This document shows positions 24,900 to 35,100 of a DNA stretch of 51,793 bases, in pieces. A program made the position numbers and the translations under genes. A model generated the notes under the pieces. It worked only from the letters and a program-made list of their open reading frames with translations, ran no database searches and was not told the origin of the DNA. Numbering within the stretch: position 1 is the stretch's first letter; every line of letters starts with the position of its first letter. The stretch comes from Mediterranea sp. (in: CFB group bacteria). GTDB taxonomy: Bacteria; Bacteroidota; Bacteroidia; Bacteroidales; Bacteroidaceae. The DNA is taken from positions 1 through 51,793 of the forward strand of contig JAISIZ010000017.1 in the NCBI GenBank assembly GCA_031261785.1. The letters run 5' to 3'.

Positions 24900-27182
24900 T
24901 CATTCTACCTCTTCCACCTCGGGTATTTTCTCGTTTTTTGGGGCGATTAATTGGTACACATTGCCTTTCTCGCCCACGATCCATACCACGTCGCCCTCCT
25001 TCAGGGGCAGGTTGACGTTGGGCGTGGTCAACACGCCGTCGCTCTCCAAGCCCACTACCGTGCAGTGATGCTGGTCGCGGATACCCGATTCGCGGATCGT
25101 CTTCCCAAGGAAAGGCGAATCCTCGTCGACGATGAACTCCTTCAGCACCATCTCGCTCCGCTCGTACGCCTCCCAGTCAGGCTTCGCCCCGTCGCTCATC
25201 GCCTGCCCGAAAGCGTTCAGTTGCTCGTCGGTGCCTATCACTTGCAGCTTGTCCATGGGAAATAGGCGTACGGTGCCTCCGGGGATGTTGATGCGCCGCT
25301 TTCCGCGGAGTATGGATACCACACGCACGCCGAATGTCCGTCCGATGCTTAGCTCCGTCAGTGTCTTGCCCGCCCAGGTCGATTCGGCGGGCAGGTCGAT
25401 ATCGGCCAGGTGCAGGTCGTGCGAGAGCAGCCGGCCCGCATACTCAGGCTTCTTCTGTCCCAGGTATTCGGCCCGCATGTCGCGCGAACGGAGATTCTGG
25501 AAGAATCGTCTCTCGATCAGGATGGATTGTTTCTTGAGCAACCTCGACCACACCATAAGCAACACCAGGAAGACGGCGATACCGATGACCGCCCCCACCG
25601 AGATGGGAAACAGGCTGGAGATGACGAACGCCACGAACGAGGCGGCGATGGCGATGCGCACCATGATGGTGAAGGCCAGCGGCGCACGGTTGTTGCGGCT
25701 CTCGTGCCACAAGGTGGTGAACTCCACCGAGTGGTTCTTCTTCACCATGATGGCCCGCAGGAAAGGCGCGATGCAGACGATGGTGACCACCGCCCCCAGC
25801 AACGATCCCCAGAAGTGCGGCAGGCTCTCGCGCAGGAAAGGCATCAGCAGGCGGAACGAGAGAACGACTATGGCGACGCTGACGATGGAGTAGACCACCG
25901 TGATACGCACCATCGCCATCAGCAGTTTCCGCCACAGGCTCTCGTGATTCACCGCCACCTGCGACTCCGAGGCATAGTTGGCCAGCAAGCGTTTCCACGA
26001 GCCTGGCAGGTGCTTATCCACAAAGTTGGAGGTGGGTTCCGCCATCTTTATCATATAGGGAGTGAGGAACGTGGTGATGACCGAAACCGCCACCACCACG
26101 GGGTAGAGGAAGTCGCTCGTCACTCCCAGCGACTTGCCCAGCATGGCGATGATGAAGGCGAATTCGCCAATCTGCGTCAGGCTGAATCCGCACTGCATCG
26201 CCATCTTCAGCGGCTTGCCCGCCAGCAGCACGCCAAGCGTGCCGAAAGTGGCCTGTCCCACGATGACCGCCAAGGTGATGACGGCGATGGGACGGGCATA
26301 CTCCACGATCATGTCGGGATCCACCATCATACCCACCGACACGAAGAAGATGGCGCCAAAGAGGTTCTTCACCGGCTTCACCAAGCGGTCGATGGTCTCG
26401 GCCTCGATGGTCTCGGCAAGGATGGAACCCATGATGAACGCCCCGAAAGCCGCCGAGAATCCCGCGCTCGAGGCCACCACCACCATGCCGAAGCAGAGGC
26501 CGAGCGCCACGATGAGCAGCGTCTCTTCGTTCATCAGCTTGCGGCATCTCCGTAGGAAGAAAGGGATCAGGTAGATGCCCACCACGAACCAAAGGATGAG
26601 GAAGAACACCAGCTTGCCGATGCTCAGCAGCATCTCCTCGCCCTCGAAGGTGGTGCTCACCGCCATGGTGGAGAGCATCACCATCAGCACGATGGCCAAC
26701 AGGTCCTCCAGGATGAGGATGCTCAGCACCAGTCCGGTGAACCGCTTGCCGCGCAGCCCCATGTCCTCGAACGCCTTATAGATAATGGTAGTCGACGACA
26801 TGGCTATCATGCCGCCCAAGAAGAGGCTATCCATGCGGTGCCAGCCGAATAGCGAGCCGACGCCCTCGCCCAGCAGGATCATGCAGACGATGATGGTGAA
26901 CGTGGCGATGACCGCGGCGCCTCCCGCCTTCATGATTTTCTTGAAGCTGAATTCCAGCCCCAGGGCGAAGAGCAAGAAGATAACGCCGATGTTTGCCCAA
27001 GTGTTAATGTTGTTCGTGTCGATCACCGACGGCAGGAAGGGGGCATGCGAGCTGGCCAGGAAGCCAGCCACCACATAGCCCAGTACCAGCGGCTGCTTCA
27101 GTTTCTTGAAGATCAGCGTCATGATGCCGGCACAGATAAGGATTAGGGCAAGGTCGGTGACGAGTGTAGGGAGATGGGACAA
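24900..27182 (-). CDS. KefB-type monovalent cation:proton antiporter with TrkA-C domains
   Basis: This 760-residue membrane protein has twelve or so hydrophobic segments in the first 385 residues (CPA2 antiporter family: LVLGYVVAGFLASSHAPF, LFALGLEFSFKKIMKAGG, LFLGGMIAMSSTTIIYKAFEDMGL, GFSAAFGAFIMGSILAET). A second hydrophobic block (about 420-560) follows, and then two TrkA-C/RCK-C modules (about 600-665 and 685-750). There is no RCK-N nucleotide-binding domain. It should exchange K+ or Na+ for protons. Translation starts at TTG (27182-27180); an in-frame TAA lies just upstream and MSHLPTLVTDLALIL is a normal N-terminus. A remnant of the heptamer repeat lies directly in front of the start. 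Confidence 0.92.
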   Translation of the reverse strand: MSHLPTLVTDLALILICAGIMTLIFKKLKQPLVLGYVVAGFLASSHAPFLPSVIDTNNINTWANIGVIFLLFALGLEFSFKKIMKAGGAAVIATFTIIVCMILLGEGVGSLFGWHRMDSLFLGGMIAMSSTTIIYKAFEDMGLRGKRFTGLVLSILILEDLLAIVLMVMLSTMAVSTTFEGEEMLLSIGKLVFFLILWFVVGIYLIPFFLRRCRKLMNEETLLIVALGLCFGMVVVASSAGFSAAFGAFIMGSILAETIEAETIDRLVKPVKNLFGAIFFVSVGMMVDPDMIVEYARPIAVITLAVIVGQATFGTLGVLLAGKPLKMAMQCGFSLTQIGEFAFIIAMLGKSLGVTSDFLYPVVVAVSVITTFLTPYMIKMAEPTSNFVDKHLPGSWKRLLANYASESQVAVNHESLWRKLLMAMVRITVVYSIVSVAIVVLSFRLLMPFLRESLPHFWGSLLGAVVTIVCIAPFLRAIMVKKNHSVEFTTLWHESRNNRAPLAFTIMVRIAIAASFVAFVISSLFPISVGAVIGIAVFLVLLMVWSRLLKKQSILIERRFFQNLRSRDMRAEYLGQKKPEYAGRLLSHDLHLADIDLPAESTWAGKTLTELSIGRTFGVRVVSILRGKRRINIPGGTVRLFPMDKLQVIGTDEQLNAFGQAMSDGAKPDWEAYERSEMVLKEFIVDEDSPFLGKTIRESGIRDQHHCTVVGLESDGVLTTPNVNLPLKEGDVVWIVGEKGNVYQLIAPKNEKIPEVEEVE

Positions 27183-27214
27183 GTTGAGTAGTGATTAGTG
27201 ATGAGTGATTAGCG

Positions 27215-27337
27215 GGGGAGTTCACCACAGATTACACAGAGTTGCGCAGAGTTTTTTAACTTACTTCGCCACGGAGAGCGAGGAGATATTAATTAAAAAA
27301 CTCTGCGCAACTCTGTGTCCTCTGTGGTGAACTCCCC
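27215..27337. repeat. 45-bp-arm inverted repeat between gcvT and the antiporter gene
   Basis: The arms 27215-27259 and 27293-27337 (core CACAGAGTTGCGCAGAGTTT) are complementary with very few mismatches, around a 33-nt centre. The ACCACAGA...ACACAGAG style is that of a dispersed intergenic repeat. Both neighbours are on the minus strand, so it can act as a hairpin after gcvT or in the antiporter leader. Confidence 0.85.
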
Positions 27338-27356
27338 TTCCACGATTAATTGTCGA

Positions 27357-28442
27357 TCATTTCCTGAACGGCGGTTTCACCACCGTGGCCCGCAGCTTGC
27401 GTCCGCGCAGGTCGACGAGAATCTCCGTGCCCGGCTTGCTCTGTTCGGGTTTGACGTACCCCATGCCGATGCCTATCTTACGGATGGGCGACATGGTTCC
27501 CGAGGTCACCACGCCCATCTCCTCCCCTTCGGCGCTGTGCAGGTTGTAGCCTTGGCGGGGGATACCGCGGTCCACCATCTCGAAGCCCACCAGCTTGCGG
27601 CTTACGCCCTCGGCCTTCTGCTTCTCCAGCAGGGCACGGGAGGTGAAGTCCTTGCCGTCCACGAACTTGGTGATCCAGCCCAGTCCCGCCTCGATGGGCG
27701 AGGTGGTGTCGTCGAGGTCGTTGCCATAGAGGCAGAAGCCCATCTCGAGACGCAACGTGTCGCGCGCGCCCAAGCCCACGGGCTTGATGCCGAACTCCGC
27801 TCCCGCCTCGAACACGGCGTCCCAGATGGCGTCGGCAACCTGGGGATAGAAGTAAAGCTCGAAACCTCCCGCTCCGGTGTAGCCGGTGTTGGAGATGATG
27901 ACGTCGGGCTGTCCGGCCAGCGTGCCCACTTCGAAGGCGTAATAAGGTATGGTGCTGAGGTCTATATCCGTCAGCTTCTGCAAGGCGTGGATGGCCTTTG
28001 GTCCCTGCACGGCAAGCTGCGCCATGCGATCGGAGGCATTCTCCAGCTCGGCGCCCTCGATGGCGTGCGCCACGCACCAGTCCCAATCCTTCTCTATGTT
28101 GGCGGCGTTCACCACCAGCATGTACTTCTCCGCCTCGTAGCGGTACACCAGCAGGTCGTCCACGATGCCGCCCCGGTCGTTGGGGAAGCAGGTGTACTGC
28201 GCCTTGCCGATGGTGAGCGCCGCGACGTTGTTGGAGGTAATTTTCTGCAAGAAAGGGAGTGCCCCGGGTCCCTTGACCCAGAACTCGCCCATGTGCGACA
28301 CGTCGAACACGCCCACGTCGTGGCAGACCGCCAGGTGCTCGTCGATAATCCCGGTGTACTCTATGGGCATGTTATAGCCCGCGAACTCGTGCATTTTGGC
28401 GCCCAGCGCCAGGTGCTTCTGTGTAAATGGAGTAGTTTTCAT
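27357..28442 (-). CDS. gcvT: glycine cleavage system aminomethyltransferase (T protein)
   Basis: GcvT takes the aminomethyl group from the H protein to tetrahydrofolate, releasing ammonia. The 361-residue product shows the family signatures in order: [29 protein letters not shown] start, [62 protein letters not shown], and [19 protein letters not shown] near the end. Length is typical. It lies 56 bp downstream of pepT on the same strand, with a strong hairpin in between, so co-transcription may be limited. The other glycine cleavage genes are not in the window. Confidence 0.97.
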   Translation of the reverse strand: MKTTPFTQKHLALGAKMHEFAGYNMPIEYTGIIDEHLAVCHDVGVFDVSHMGEFWVKGPGALPFLQKITSNNVAALTIGKAQYTCFPNDRGGIVDDLLVYRYEAEKYMLVVNAANIEKDWDWCVAHAIEGAELENASDRMAQLAVQGPKAIHALQKLTDIDLSTIPYYAFEVGTLAGQPDVIISNTGYTGAGGFELYFYPQVADAIWDAVFEAGAEFGIKPVGLGARDTLRLEMGFCLYGNDLDDTTSPIEAGLGWITKFVDGKDFTSRALLEKQKAEGVSRKLVGFEMVDRGIPRQGYNLHSAEGEEMGVVTSGTMSPIRKIGIGMGYVKPEQSKPGTEILVDLRGRKLRATVVKPPFRK

Positions 28443-28467
28443 TCTTTATTTTTCTTTTGTTGGCGAG

Positions 28468-28496
28468 TTGTCAAGGGGGAATCGCCCCCTTGACAA
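28468..28496 (-). terminator. perfect 12-bp hairpin between pepT and gcvT
   Basis: TTGTCAAGGGGG (28468-28479) and its exact complement (28485-28496) enclose a 5-nt loop, starting 2 bp beyond the pepT stop. The stem is very stable but no T-run follows on the minus strand, so it may attenuate transcription or protect the pepT mRNA end. Confidence 0.6.
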
Positions 28497-28498
28497 TT

Positions 28499-29719
28499 CT
28501 ATTTAGCGATTAGTTCGGCGATCTTCACCACCACCTTCATGGCCTTCTCCATACTTTGGATGGGCACGAACTCGTAGCGTCCGTGGAAGTTCAGTCCGCC
28601 GGCGAAGATATTGGGACAGGGCAACCCCTTGAACGAGAGCTGCGCCCCGTCCGTCCCGCCGCGTATCGGCTTCACGTTGGGTTTCACGCCCACGGCCTCC
28701 ATGGCCGAGGAGGCGATATCGATGATGTGCATCACCGGCTCTATCTGCTCGCGCATGTTGTAGTACTGGTCGCGCAGTTCGAGGGTCACCGTGCCCTCAC
28801 CGTACTCGAAGTTCAGCTGGTTCTTCAGGCGGAACAGCTCCCCCCTGCGCACATTGAAGCGGGCACGGTCGTGGTCGCGTACGATGTACGAGAGGGTGGT
28901 TCGCTCAACGTCGCCCTGTATGCCGGTGAGGTGGAAGAAGCCCTCGTATCCCGAGGTATGCTCGGGACGCTCGGCGGCCGGCAGCATATTGATGAAGCGG
29001 TTGGCGATGAACATGGAGTTCAGCATCTTGTTCTTGGCGTAGCCCGGGTGCACGTTGCGTCCCTTGAAGGTGATCTTGGCGGCCGCGGCGTTGAAATTCT
29101 CAAACTCCAGCTCGCCCACTTCGCCGCCGTCCATGGTGTATGCCCACGCGCAGCCAAACTTCTCCACGTCGAACCGATGGGCGCCCTCGCCTATCTCCTC
29201 GTCGGGGTTGAAGCCCACGCGTATCTTCCCGTGCTTGATCTCGGGATGCGCCTTGAGGTAGGCCATGGCCGACACGATCTCGGCGATGCCCGCCTTGTCG
29301 TCGGCGCCCAACAGGGTCTTTCCATTGGTCACTATCAGGTCCTCGCCCTTATGCTCCAGCAACTCGGGGAATTGCTTGGGCGACAGGACGATGTTCTCGT
29401 CGGCGCAGAGCGTGATGTCCGAGCCGTCGTACTTCTCCACCACGCGGGGCGACACTCCGGCTCCGCTCATGTCGGGGCTGGTATCTAAGTGGGCGATGAA
29501 TCCCACGGTGGGAACCTCCTTGTCGGTGTTGGCGGGAAGGGTGGCGAAGAGGTAGGCGTGCTCGTCGAGCGTGATCTCCTCCAGCCCCAGGGCTTCCAGC
29601 TCCGTCTTCAAGTATTCGGCGAAAGCCATCTGCTTGGCCGTACTGGGCGTCACGCCAGTCGATTCGTCCGACTGCGTGTCGAAACTAACGTACTTTAAAA
29701 AGCGTTCAACTAAGGTCAT
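28499..29719 (-). CDS. pepT: peptidase T (tripeptide aminopeptidase)
   Basis: PepT removes the N-terminal residue from tripeptides in the cytoplasm and needs two zinc ions (M20 family). The 406-residue product shows the metal-binding motifs: [13 protein letters not shown] (His and Asp), [28 protein letters not shown] with the catalytic Glu-Glu, and [22 protein letters not shown] near the C-terminus. Length and order are typical. A promoter candidate (TTGG, 19 bp, TACCTTTA) lies on the minus strand at 29770-29800, about 50 bp before the ATG. Confidence 0.97.
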   Translation of the reverse strand: MTLVERFLKYVSFDTQSDESTGVTPSTAKQMAFAEYLKTELEALGLEEITLDEHAYLFATLPANTDKEVPTVGFIAHLDTSPDMSGAGVSPRVVEKYDGSDITLCADENIVLSPKQFPELLEHKGEDLIVTNGKTLLGADDKAGIAEIVSAMAYLKAHPEIKHGKIRVGFNPDEEIGEGAHRFDVEKFGCAWAYTMDGGEVGELEFENFNAAAAKITFKGRNVHPGYAKNKMLNSMFIANRFINMLPAAERPEHTSGYEGFFHLTGIQGDVERTTLSYIVRDHDRARFNVRRGELFRLKNQLNFEYGEGTVTLELRDQYYNMREQIEPVMHIIDIASSAMEAVGVKPNVKPIRGGTDGAQLSFKGLPCPNIFAGGLNFHGRYEFVPIQSMEKAMKVVVKIAELIAK

Positions 29720-29769
29720 TGCTATTGTCTTTATATGAATACGATGTTACACTATTCTTTACAAGGCCG

Positions 29770-29800
29770 TAAAGGTATGAAAAGAGTGTCGAATCGCCAA
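29770..29800 (-). promoter_or_regulatory. pepT promoter candidate
   Basis: On the minus strand TTGG (29797-29800) is followed after 19 bp by TACCTTTA (29770-29777), one base from TAnnTTTG. This is the Bacteroidota -33/-7 arrangement, with the right distance to pepT. Confidence 0.5.
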
Positions 29801-29883
29801 GCAAGCTTTCACTTTTCTCATAAAAAACAGTGCCGCAAGCCTCTTCCATATCCAAAAGCAAGGTCAGTTCCCGCTTTTTTCCT

Positions 29884-29891
29884 TATATTTG
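29884..29891 (+). promoter_or_regulatory. -7 box of the metallo-beta-lactamase-fold gene
   Basis: TATATTTG matches the Bacteroidota -7 consensus exactly and lies 28 bp before the ATG at 29920. It supports that ATG over the longer open frame beginning at 29830, which starts upstream of this promoter. Confidence 0.65.
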
Positions 29892-29919
29892 CGCCAAACT
29901 TAAAAAAAATCGCTCTCTT

Positions 29920-30798
29920 ATGATGAAACCATTCAAGACCCTGTTGCTGGCGGCCGTGCCGCTGATGGGAGGCGCGCAGGAAGCCGCCTCCACCAAACCG
30001 TTCGTCCACAAGGTGGGCGCGTACGAGGTCGTCCTCCTGTCCGAGAACCAAGGACAAGGCAACGCCTCCATCCTGATAGGAGCCACCCCCGAGATGATGA
30101 AGCGGACCATGCCCGAGGGCAATTACCCCAACGCCGTGAACGCCTTCCTGCTAAAAATGCCCGACGGGCATAATGTCCTCTTCGACACCGGCTTCGGCCG
30201 ACGGCTGAAGGAGAACCTCGCCGCCGTAGGCGTGAAGCCCGAGGAGATCGGCACGCTCGTCATCACCCACGCCCACGGCGACCACATCGGAGGCATGACC
30301 ACGCCCGACGGGAAGCCCGCGTTTCCCAACGCCCGCGTGCTGATCGCGCAAGCGGAAAAGGAGTATTGGGTAGACACGAAACAGCAACAATCCGTCGTCA
30401 ACGCCCTCGAAGCCTACCAAGGACGCGTGCGCCTCATACGCCCCAAGCAGCTGGAAGCGAAGAATGACTCGCCCGACGACTTCATCCTCATCGACGCCCC
30501 CGGGCACACCCCCGGACACGTGGCCTGCCTCATCCGCTCCCAAGGCGAGCAACTGCTCATCTGGGGCGACCTGGCCCACGCCATGGCCATACAGATGCCC
30601 TACCCGCAAGTCTCCGTCACCTACGACACCGACCCCGTCCTCGCCGCCCAGACCCGCCTGCGCGTACTCCGCTTCGCCGCCAAGCACAACATTCCCGTGG
30701 CGGGCATGCACATCGCCTACCCCGGCATGGGATATATCAAAGCCGTAGAGGGAGCGACCGACAGTTTTTCGTTCCAAAGCTTGCCATTATGTTTTTAA
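29920..30798 (+). CDS. periplasmic metallo-beta-lactamase-fold hydrolase
   Basis: A 292-residue exported protein with a short signal peptide (MMKPFKTLLLAAVPLMGGAQ). The metallo-beta-lactamase zinc motif H117-A-H-G-D121-H122 lies in VITHAHGDHIGGMT; further ligands are in APGHTPGHVACLI and WGDLAHAMAIQMPYP. The whole resembles the quorum-quenching/lactonase-like branch of MBL hydrolases rather than true carbapenemases, but the substrate is unknown. The start at 29920 follows the TATATTTG box by 28 bp; the longer frame beginning at 29830 would run through that promoter. It is divergent from pepT. Confidence 0.9.
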   Translation: MMKPFKTLLLAAVPLMGGAQEAASTKPFVHKVGAYEVVLLSENQGQGNASILIGATPEMMKRTMPEGNYPNAVNAFLLKMPDGHNVLFDTGFGRRLKENLAAVGVKPEEIGTLVITHAHGDHIGGMTTPDGKPAFPNARVLIAQAEKEYWVDTKQQQSVVNALEAYQGRVRLIRPKQLEAKNDSPDDFILIDAPGHTPGHVACLIRSQGEQLLIWGDLAHAMAIQMPYPQVSVTYDTDPVLAAQTRLRVLRFAAKHNIPVAGMHIAYPGMGYIKAVEGATDSFSFQSLPLCF

Positions 30799-30801
30799 AA
30801 C

Positions 30802-30822
30802 ATTATGTTCGCGAAACATAAT
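30802..30822 (+). terminator. A+T-rich hairpin after the MBL gene
   Basis: ATTATGTT and AACATAAT (8 bp) enclose a CGCGA loop just after the stop codon. It is weak and lacks a T-run. The remaining gap to 31023 holds the leader of the next gene. Confidence 0.3.
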
Positions 30823-30944
30823 AATAAGACGGCTTGTCCGAACACGTCGTCCTGCCCGGGGCGGTGATTCGCGACTGACGTGTAAAAGAGGTTAAAGATG
30901 GCTGTCGCGGCTTCCGTGCACTTCCGCGGCCGCTCCGAATATGC

Positions 30945-30997
30945 TATATTCGCGCATCGTTCAGTACGATAAGGAGGTTCCCCCGGGGGAGCCTCCC
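30945..30997 (+). promoter_or_regulatory. promoter-like box and G+C-rich leader hairpin
   Basis: TATATTCG at 30945-30952 is one base from TAnnTTTG. About 20 bp later, GGAGG and CCTCC with a nested CCCCC/GGGGG form a compact hairpin (about 30971-30997) that would lie in the 5' leader of the next gene and masks its only GGAGG. This could be an attenuator or simply a stable leader. Confidence 0.35.
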
Positions 30998-31023
30998 CTA
31001 ACAACTAAAACACTACGAATAGT

Positions 31024-31419
31024 ATGGAAGAAGTTTACGAATTCTTGAAGAAGTGTCGCATGTTCTTCATCGCGACCATCGACGGCGACCAGCCACAGGT
31101 ACGCCCATTCAGTGCCATCGACCTGTACGAGGGACACCTCTACATACAGACCGGCTACCCCAAGAAAGTATCGAAGCAAATCGCGCGAAACCCGCACGTG
31201 GCCATCTGCGCCTTCGACGGGAACAGCTGGCTCCGCATCTCCACCACGCTGGTGGAAGACAAACGCCTGGAAGCCAAGCAACACGTGATCGACACCAACG
31301 AAGAATTGCAGAAACGCGGATACACCGCCGAAGGCGACTACACCGAGGTGCTCTACATGACCAACACCACCGCCACCTTCGCCTCGCACGACAGCGAGCC
31401 TAAGACTCTGACGTTCTAA
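31024..31419 (+). CDS. pyridoxamine 5'-phosphate oxidase-family protein
   Basis: The 131-residue product has the split beta-barrel fold of small FMN-binding proteins (PNPOx-like): MEEVYEFLKKCRMFFIATIDGDQPQVRPFSAIDLYEGHLYIQTG is a typical opening, followed by NPHVAICAFDGNSWLRISTTLVED. Members bind FMN, F420 or haem and often act as reductases with unknown substrates; the nitroimidazole-resistance Nim proteins are distant relatives. A function in redox housekeeping is only a guess. It is followed after 82 bp by a DJ-1/PfpI gene, which may be part of the same stress-related transcript. Confidence 0.88.
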   Translation: MEEVYEFLKKCRMFFIATIDGDQPQVRPFSAIDLYEGHLYIQTGYPKKVSKQIARNPHVAICAFDGNSWLRISTTLVEDKRLEAKQHVIDTNEELQKRGYTAEGDYTEVLYMTNTTATFASHDSEPKTLTF

Positions 31420-31501
31420 ACATCGCAACATTTTGCCGAGCCGGACCGTTAATCCATTACAAGACAATAGCGTCTTCGTCAACTTAAAAACAAGAATCGA
31501 T

Positions 31502-32035
31502 ATGGCAAAGAAAGTAGCAGTATTGGCCGTCAACCCCGTGAACGGGTACGGCCTGTTCAATTACCTGGAAGCCTTCTACGAGAATGGCATCCCCTACACC
31601 GTGTATGCCGTGGCCGAGAACACGTGCGTCAAGGCCAACTCGGGCATAGCCCTTGAGGCCGACGCCCCGATCCGCGAACTCATTGGCAAGGAAGACGAGT
31701 ACGACGCCCTCGTATTCGCCTGCGGCGACGCCGTGCCTACCTGGGCCGCCAACGCCGACAAGCCCTACAACCGCGACATGCTGGCCGCGATGGCCGCCTT
31801 CGCCGACAAAGGCAAGCTGCTTATCGGACACTGCGGAGCGGCCGTGTTCTTCAACGACCTGGCCGGATGCAAAGGCCGACGCGTCGCCCTGCATCCCTAC
31901 GTGAAAGACGCGGTGCAGAATCTCGTGGCCACCGATGCCCCCGCTGTGGTCGACGGCAACGTCTATACCGCACAGACCGAGCATACCCTCGCCGCCCTGA
32001 TGCCCGACGTGCTGAAGGCGCTGAAGGAAGATTGA
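31502..32035 (+). CDS. DJ-1/PfpI-family protein
   Basis: A 177-residue protein with the DJ-1/PfpI flavodoxin-like fold: KKVAVLAVNPVNGYGLFNYLEAFYENGIPYTVYAV, then YDALVFACGDAVPTW and the nucleophile-elbow segment GKLLIGHCGAAVFFNDL with the Cys (GHCGAA), and a tail with DAPAVVDGNVYTAQTE. The family includes glyoxalase/deglycase-like and chaperone-like stress proteins. The start MAKKVAVLAV at 31502 is preferred over the upstream frame beginning at 31433. A long inverted repeat follows between this gene and the convergent type III R-M operon. Confidence 0.85.
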   Translation: MAKKVAVLAVNPVNGYGLFNYLEAFYENGIPYTVYAVAENTCVKANSGIALEADAPIRELIGKEDEYDALVFACGDAVPTWAANADKPYNRDMLAAMAAFADKGKLLIGHCGAAVFFNDLAGCKGRRVALHPYVKDAVQNLVATDAPAVVDGNVYTAQTEHTLAALMPDVLKALKED

Positions 32036-32074
32036 GCATCAAGAATTAAGCCCTCCACCAGGCTATCTCTTTTG

Positions 32075-32120
32075 GACGCGGACGACGCGGATCTATTCAC
32101 GGATCCGTGTTGTCCGCGTC
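32075..32120. terminator. 18-bp-arm inverted repeat between convergent operons
   Basis: The arms at 32075-32092 (GACGCGGACGACGCGGAT) and 32103-32120 pair completely if two G-U pairs are allowed, around a 10-nt loop. It lies between the DJ-1-family gene and the res gene on the opposite strand, so it can stop both. It belongs to the same style of GACxCGGAT repeat as 45963-46026. Confidence 0.65.
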
Positions 32121-32127
32121 TGAAGTT

Positions 32128-35100
32128 TCACAACGACTCCATGATCTGTAGGAGCCGTTGGTAGGTGTCCACCTCGCCGTACTTCACGTCGTGGGTGCTG
32201 ATTTCGTTGAAGAGCTTTTTGGCGCAACGGATCTTTCCCGCTTCGAATCCGCGCAGGTCAAGCTCTTCCATCGAACCCTTGGTCTCGGCTATGAAGAAGA
32301 TGTGCTTCACGCTCCCTTTCTTGAACGTGATGGCCCAGTCGGGCGAATAGTTCCCTACGGGTGTGGGGATGTAGAATCCTTTGTTGCCTCGCGGCAGCTT
32401 GGCGTACACCACCACCTCGTCGGCCGTGTCGAGATCTCGGGCAAACTTTAGTTCACCGCTTTCCGCCGCCATGCCGTCGGTGAAGACATAGTCCTGTATG
32501 GCGTGTCGCGCGCGGAACGCCTTGGCGTACTCGTCCGACGTGCGGCTCATGTTGAAGATTTCCTGCGAGTAAGGTTCCTCCCGGCTGGGCGTGTAAGTGA
32601 TGTGATCCACCACTACCGCCGCCTTCTGCGAGTTGATGAGTCGCGTCACCTTGGCGATAAACTCCTCGGGATTCTTGCCGAAGAGGTAGAGCATTTGCGG
32701 GCGGATACCCGCGAGTATGGCTGCCACGCTCTTCCGGGTAAGCTGGGTGTCGGCTGCGATCTTTCCGATGAGGTCGTACCTTGCCGTTCCTCCCGCCGTG
32801 CGTTCCAGCCGCTTGGTGCTTGTCTTTGTCCGGTTGAATTCCGTCCCTTCCTGCTCCCCTTGCGTGAGGGTGTACGATAGGCTGGCCACCGCGAGCTTGT
32901 CGTTGATTTCGCGGATGGATTTTTCGATCAGCTCGTCGCTGTCGAAGTCCACGATATAGGCATAGCGCTTGTTGATGCGTTCCCATAGCTCCTGGAAATC
33001 TTTCCAGTTGTCGTTCAACGGATTGTCGGTGATCTTTGTCCCGTGCCCGTCGCTCATCATCCCGGCCAGCGCGCCGGGGTCGAAGATGCCTTGTACCAGC
33101 CGGTGTATCGCTTCGCCCATTGGCAGCAGCTCCTCCTTCAACGGAGCCAGCGTACCGTTGGCCGCCGCGTCGCGGTAGGTGTCGGTCACCGTACCGTCGT
33201 CGTCTATATAGGCGTTGCGCACCAAGTAGTTGTAGATGGCTTTCGCCTCGGCGTTGGTTACCGTCCTCGCCCCCTCGTCCAGCAGGATTCGTTTCCCCTC
33301 GAAGTATTCGATGCTTGCCTTGGTGGGGCGTGCGTATAGTTCCTCTTGGATCTCGCTTTGCAGCCCCGCCACGAAGTTGGCGTAGCTCTCGCTCGCCACC
33401 ACCGTCAGCGTGTTGACGCCGTGCACCTGCTCTTCGCCGCAAGCCTCCGTGTCCTGGCGTGCGCCCGTCTGGTCCACGCAGAGTCGCAAGCCTCGTCCCA
33501 CCTCCTGCCGTTTGGCGGTAGCGTTGTCGGAGTGCTTGAGCGTGCAGATCTGGAACACGTTCGGATTGTCCCAGCCCTCGCGTAGTGCGGAGTGGGAGAA
33601 GATGAAACGTGTCGGCTCGTCGAACGAGAGCAGCCGCTCCTTGTTCTTCAGGATCAGGTCGTAGGCCGAGATGTCGTCCGAGGAGTCGCTTCCCCGCTTG
33701 AGCGCGCTGTCCACCGCCCGTCCCCGCTTGTCGACGGAGAAGTAGCCGCGATGGGTGTCGTGCGTGTCAATGCCGCGGAGGTAATCCTGATAAGCCGACG
33801 GGAAGAGTGAGAGCCGCTCGTCCACTGCCGCCCGATATTCCTCCTCGAACATGCGTCCGTACTTGCCGAGCGCCTCGTGTCCCTCCTCGTCGTATTGGCG
33901 ATACTTGGCTACCTCGTCGATGAAGAAGAGTGACAGGCATTTGATGCCTTGCCCGAACAGCCTCTCCTCCTTCTCGAAGTGGGAGTATATTGTCTCGCGG
34001 ATCTGTATCCGCCGCACGTCCTCCTCGTGCACATTGCCACTGGCCTGTCCCGCCGAGAGACTTAGCCCCGTGGAGAAGGTCACTGCACCCCTTCGGGGAT
34101 CGACTTCCACCACCGACACGCCGTTGTACTCTTCCAGCTTGCCCGACGCCTCGTAAAGGCTGTCGCCCTCGACGAACAGGCTTATCTGGCGCTTGATACC
34201 GCTTCCAGTCCTCTTCTCGAACTCCAGGCGCGCGCGGGGAGCTTTCCTGGCGTCTACCTTGATGGCCTCCACGTAGATGTATTGGTTTGTCCCCGTCAGG
34301 TTGTTCAGTTCGAAGCCCTTGACCTCGATCTTCTTGACCAGCCGTTTCCGGAAGGCGTCGAGGGCGTCGAGCACGTAGACGAGGTTGTGTCGCGTCTTGT
34401 GCGTGGCCGAGTAATTGAGCGAGAAGAGCGGGTTGAAGTTTCTCTTCAGCGCGTTCTGCGTCGCCTTGCCGCCCATCTTCTGCGGCTCGTCGAGGATGAT
34501 GATGGGGCGGTTGGCCTTGATCACGTCGATGGGTCGGCGGCTGCCGAACTCGTCGCGTTTGGAATAGATAATCCTCGCCGCTTCGTTGCCTCCCCGTCCG
34601 GCCACGTTCTTCTCCTCGTTCATGGTGGTGTTGAACGCCTGCGTGTTGATGATCATCACGTGTATGCCGGCGCTCTGTGCGAATTCGTCCAGCTGGTGGA
34701 GGTTTGAGGAGTTGTAGACGAAGAAGCGCGCCTTCAGCCCGTACATCTCCATGAAGTGGTCTTGCGTCATCTCGAACGACTTCTTCACCCCCTCGCGAAT
34801 GGCGATGGAGGGCACCACTACGATAAACTTCCCCCAGCCGTAACGTTTGTGCAGCTCGAACATGGTCTTGATATAGACGTACGTCTTGCCTGTGCCCGTC
34901 TCCATCTCCACGTCGAGGCTCACCGCGCCCAGTCCCTCCTCCAATTGCGGGGATAGGGCGAGGTTGTTCTTCAATTGCGCGGCGCGTATGTTGCGCAGCA
35001 GCTCCTCCCGGCTAAGCTCCACCGTGGCGTTGCGGTAGCCGGCCTCCAGTTCGTCGTCTTGGGCGAATATATCGTCCATCCCGGCGGAGCCTCCCCGCTT

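Noticed and set aside
29920..30798. Acquired metallo-beta-lactamase resistance gene
   Set aside because: Although it has the zinc motif, the sequence resembles general MBL-fold hydrolases, not true class B beta-lactamases.
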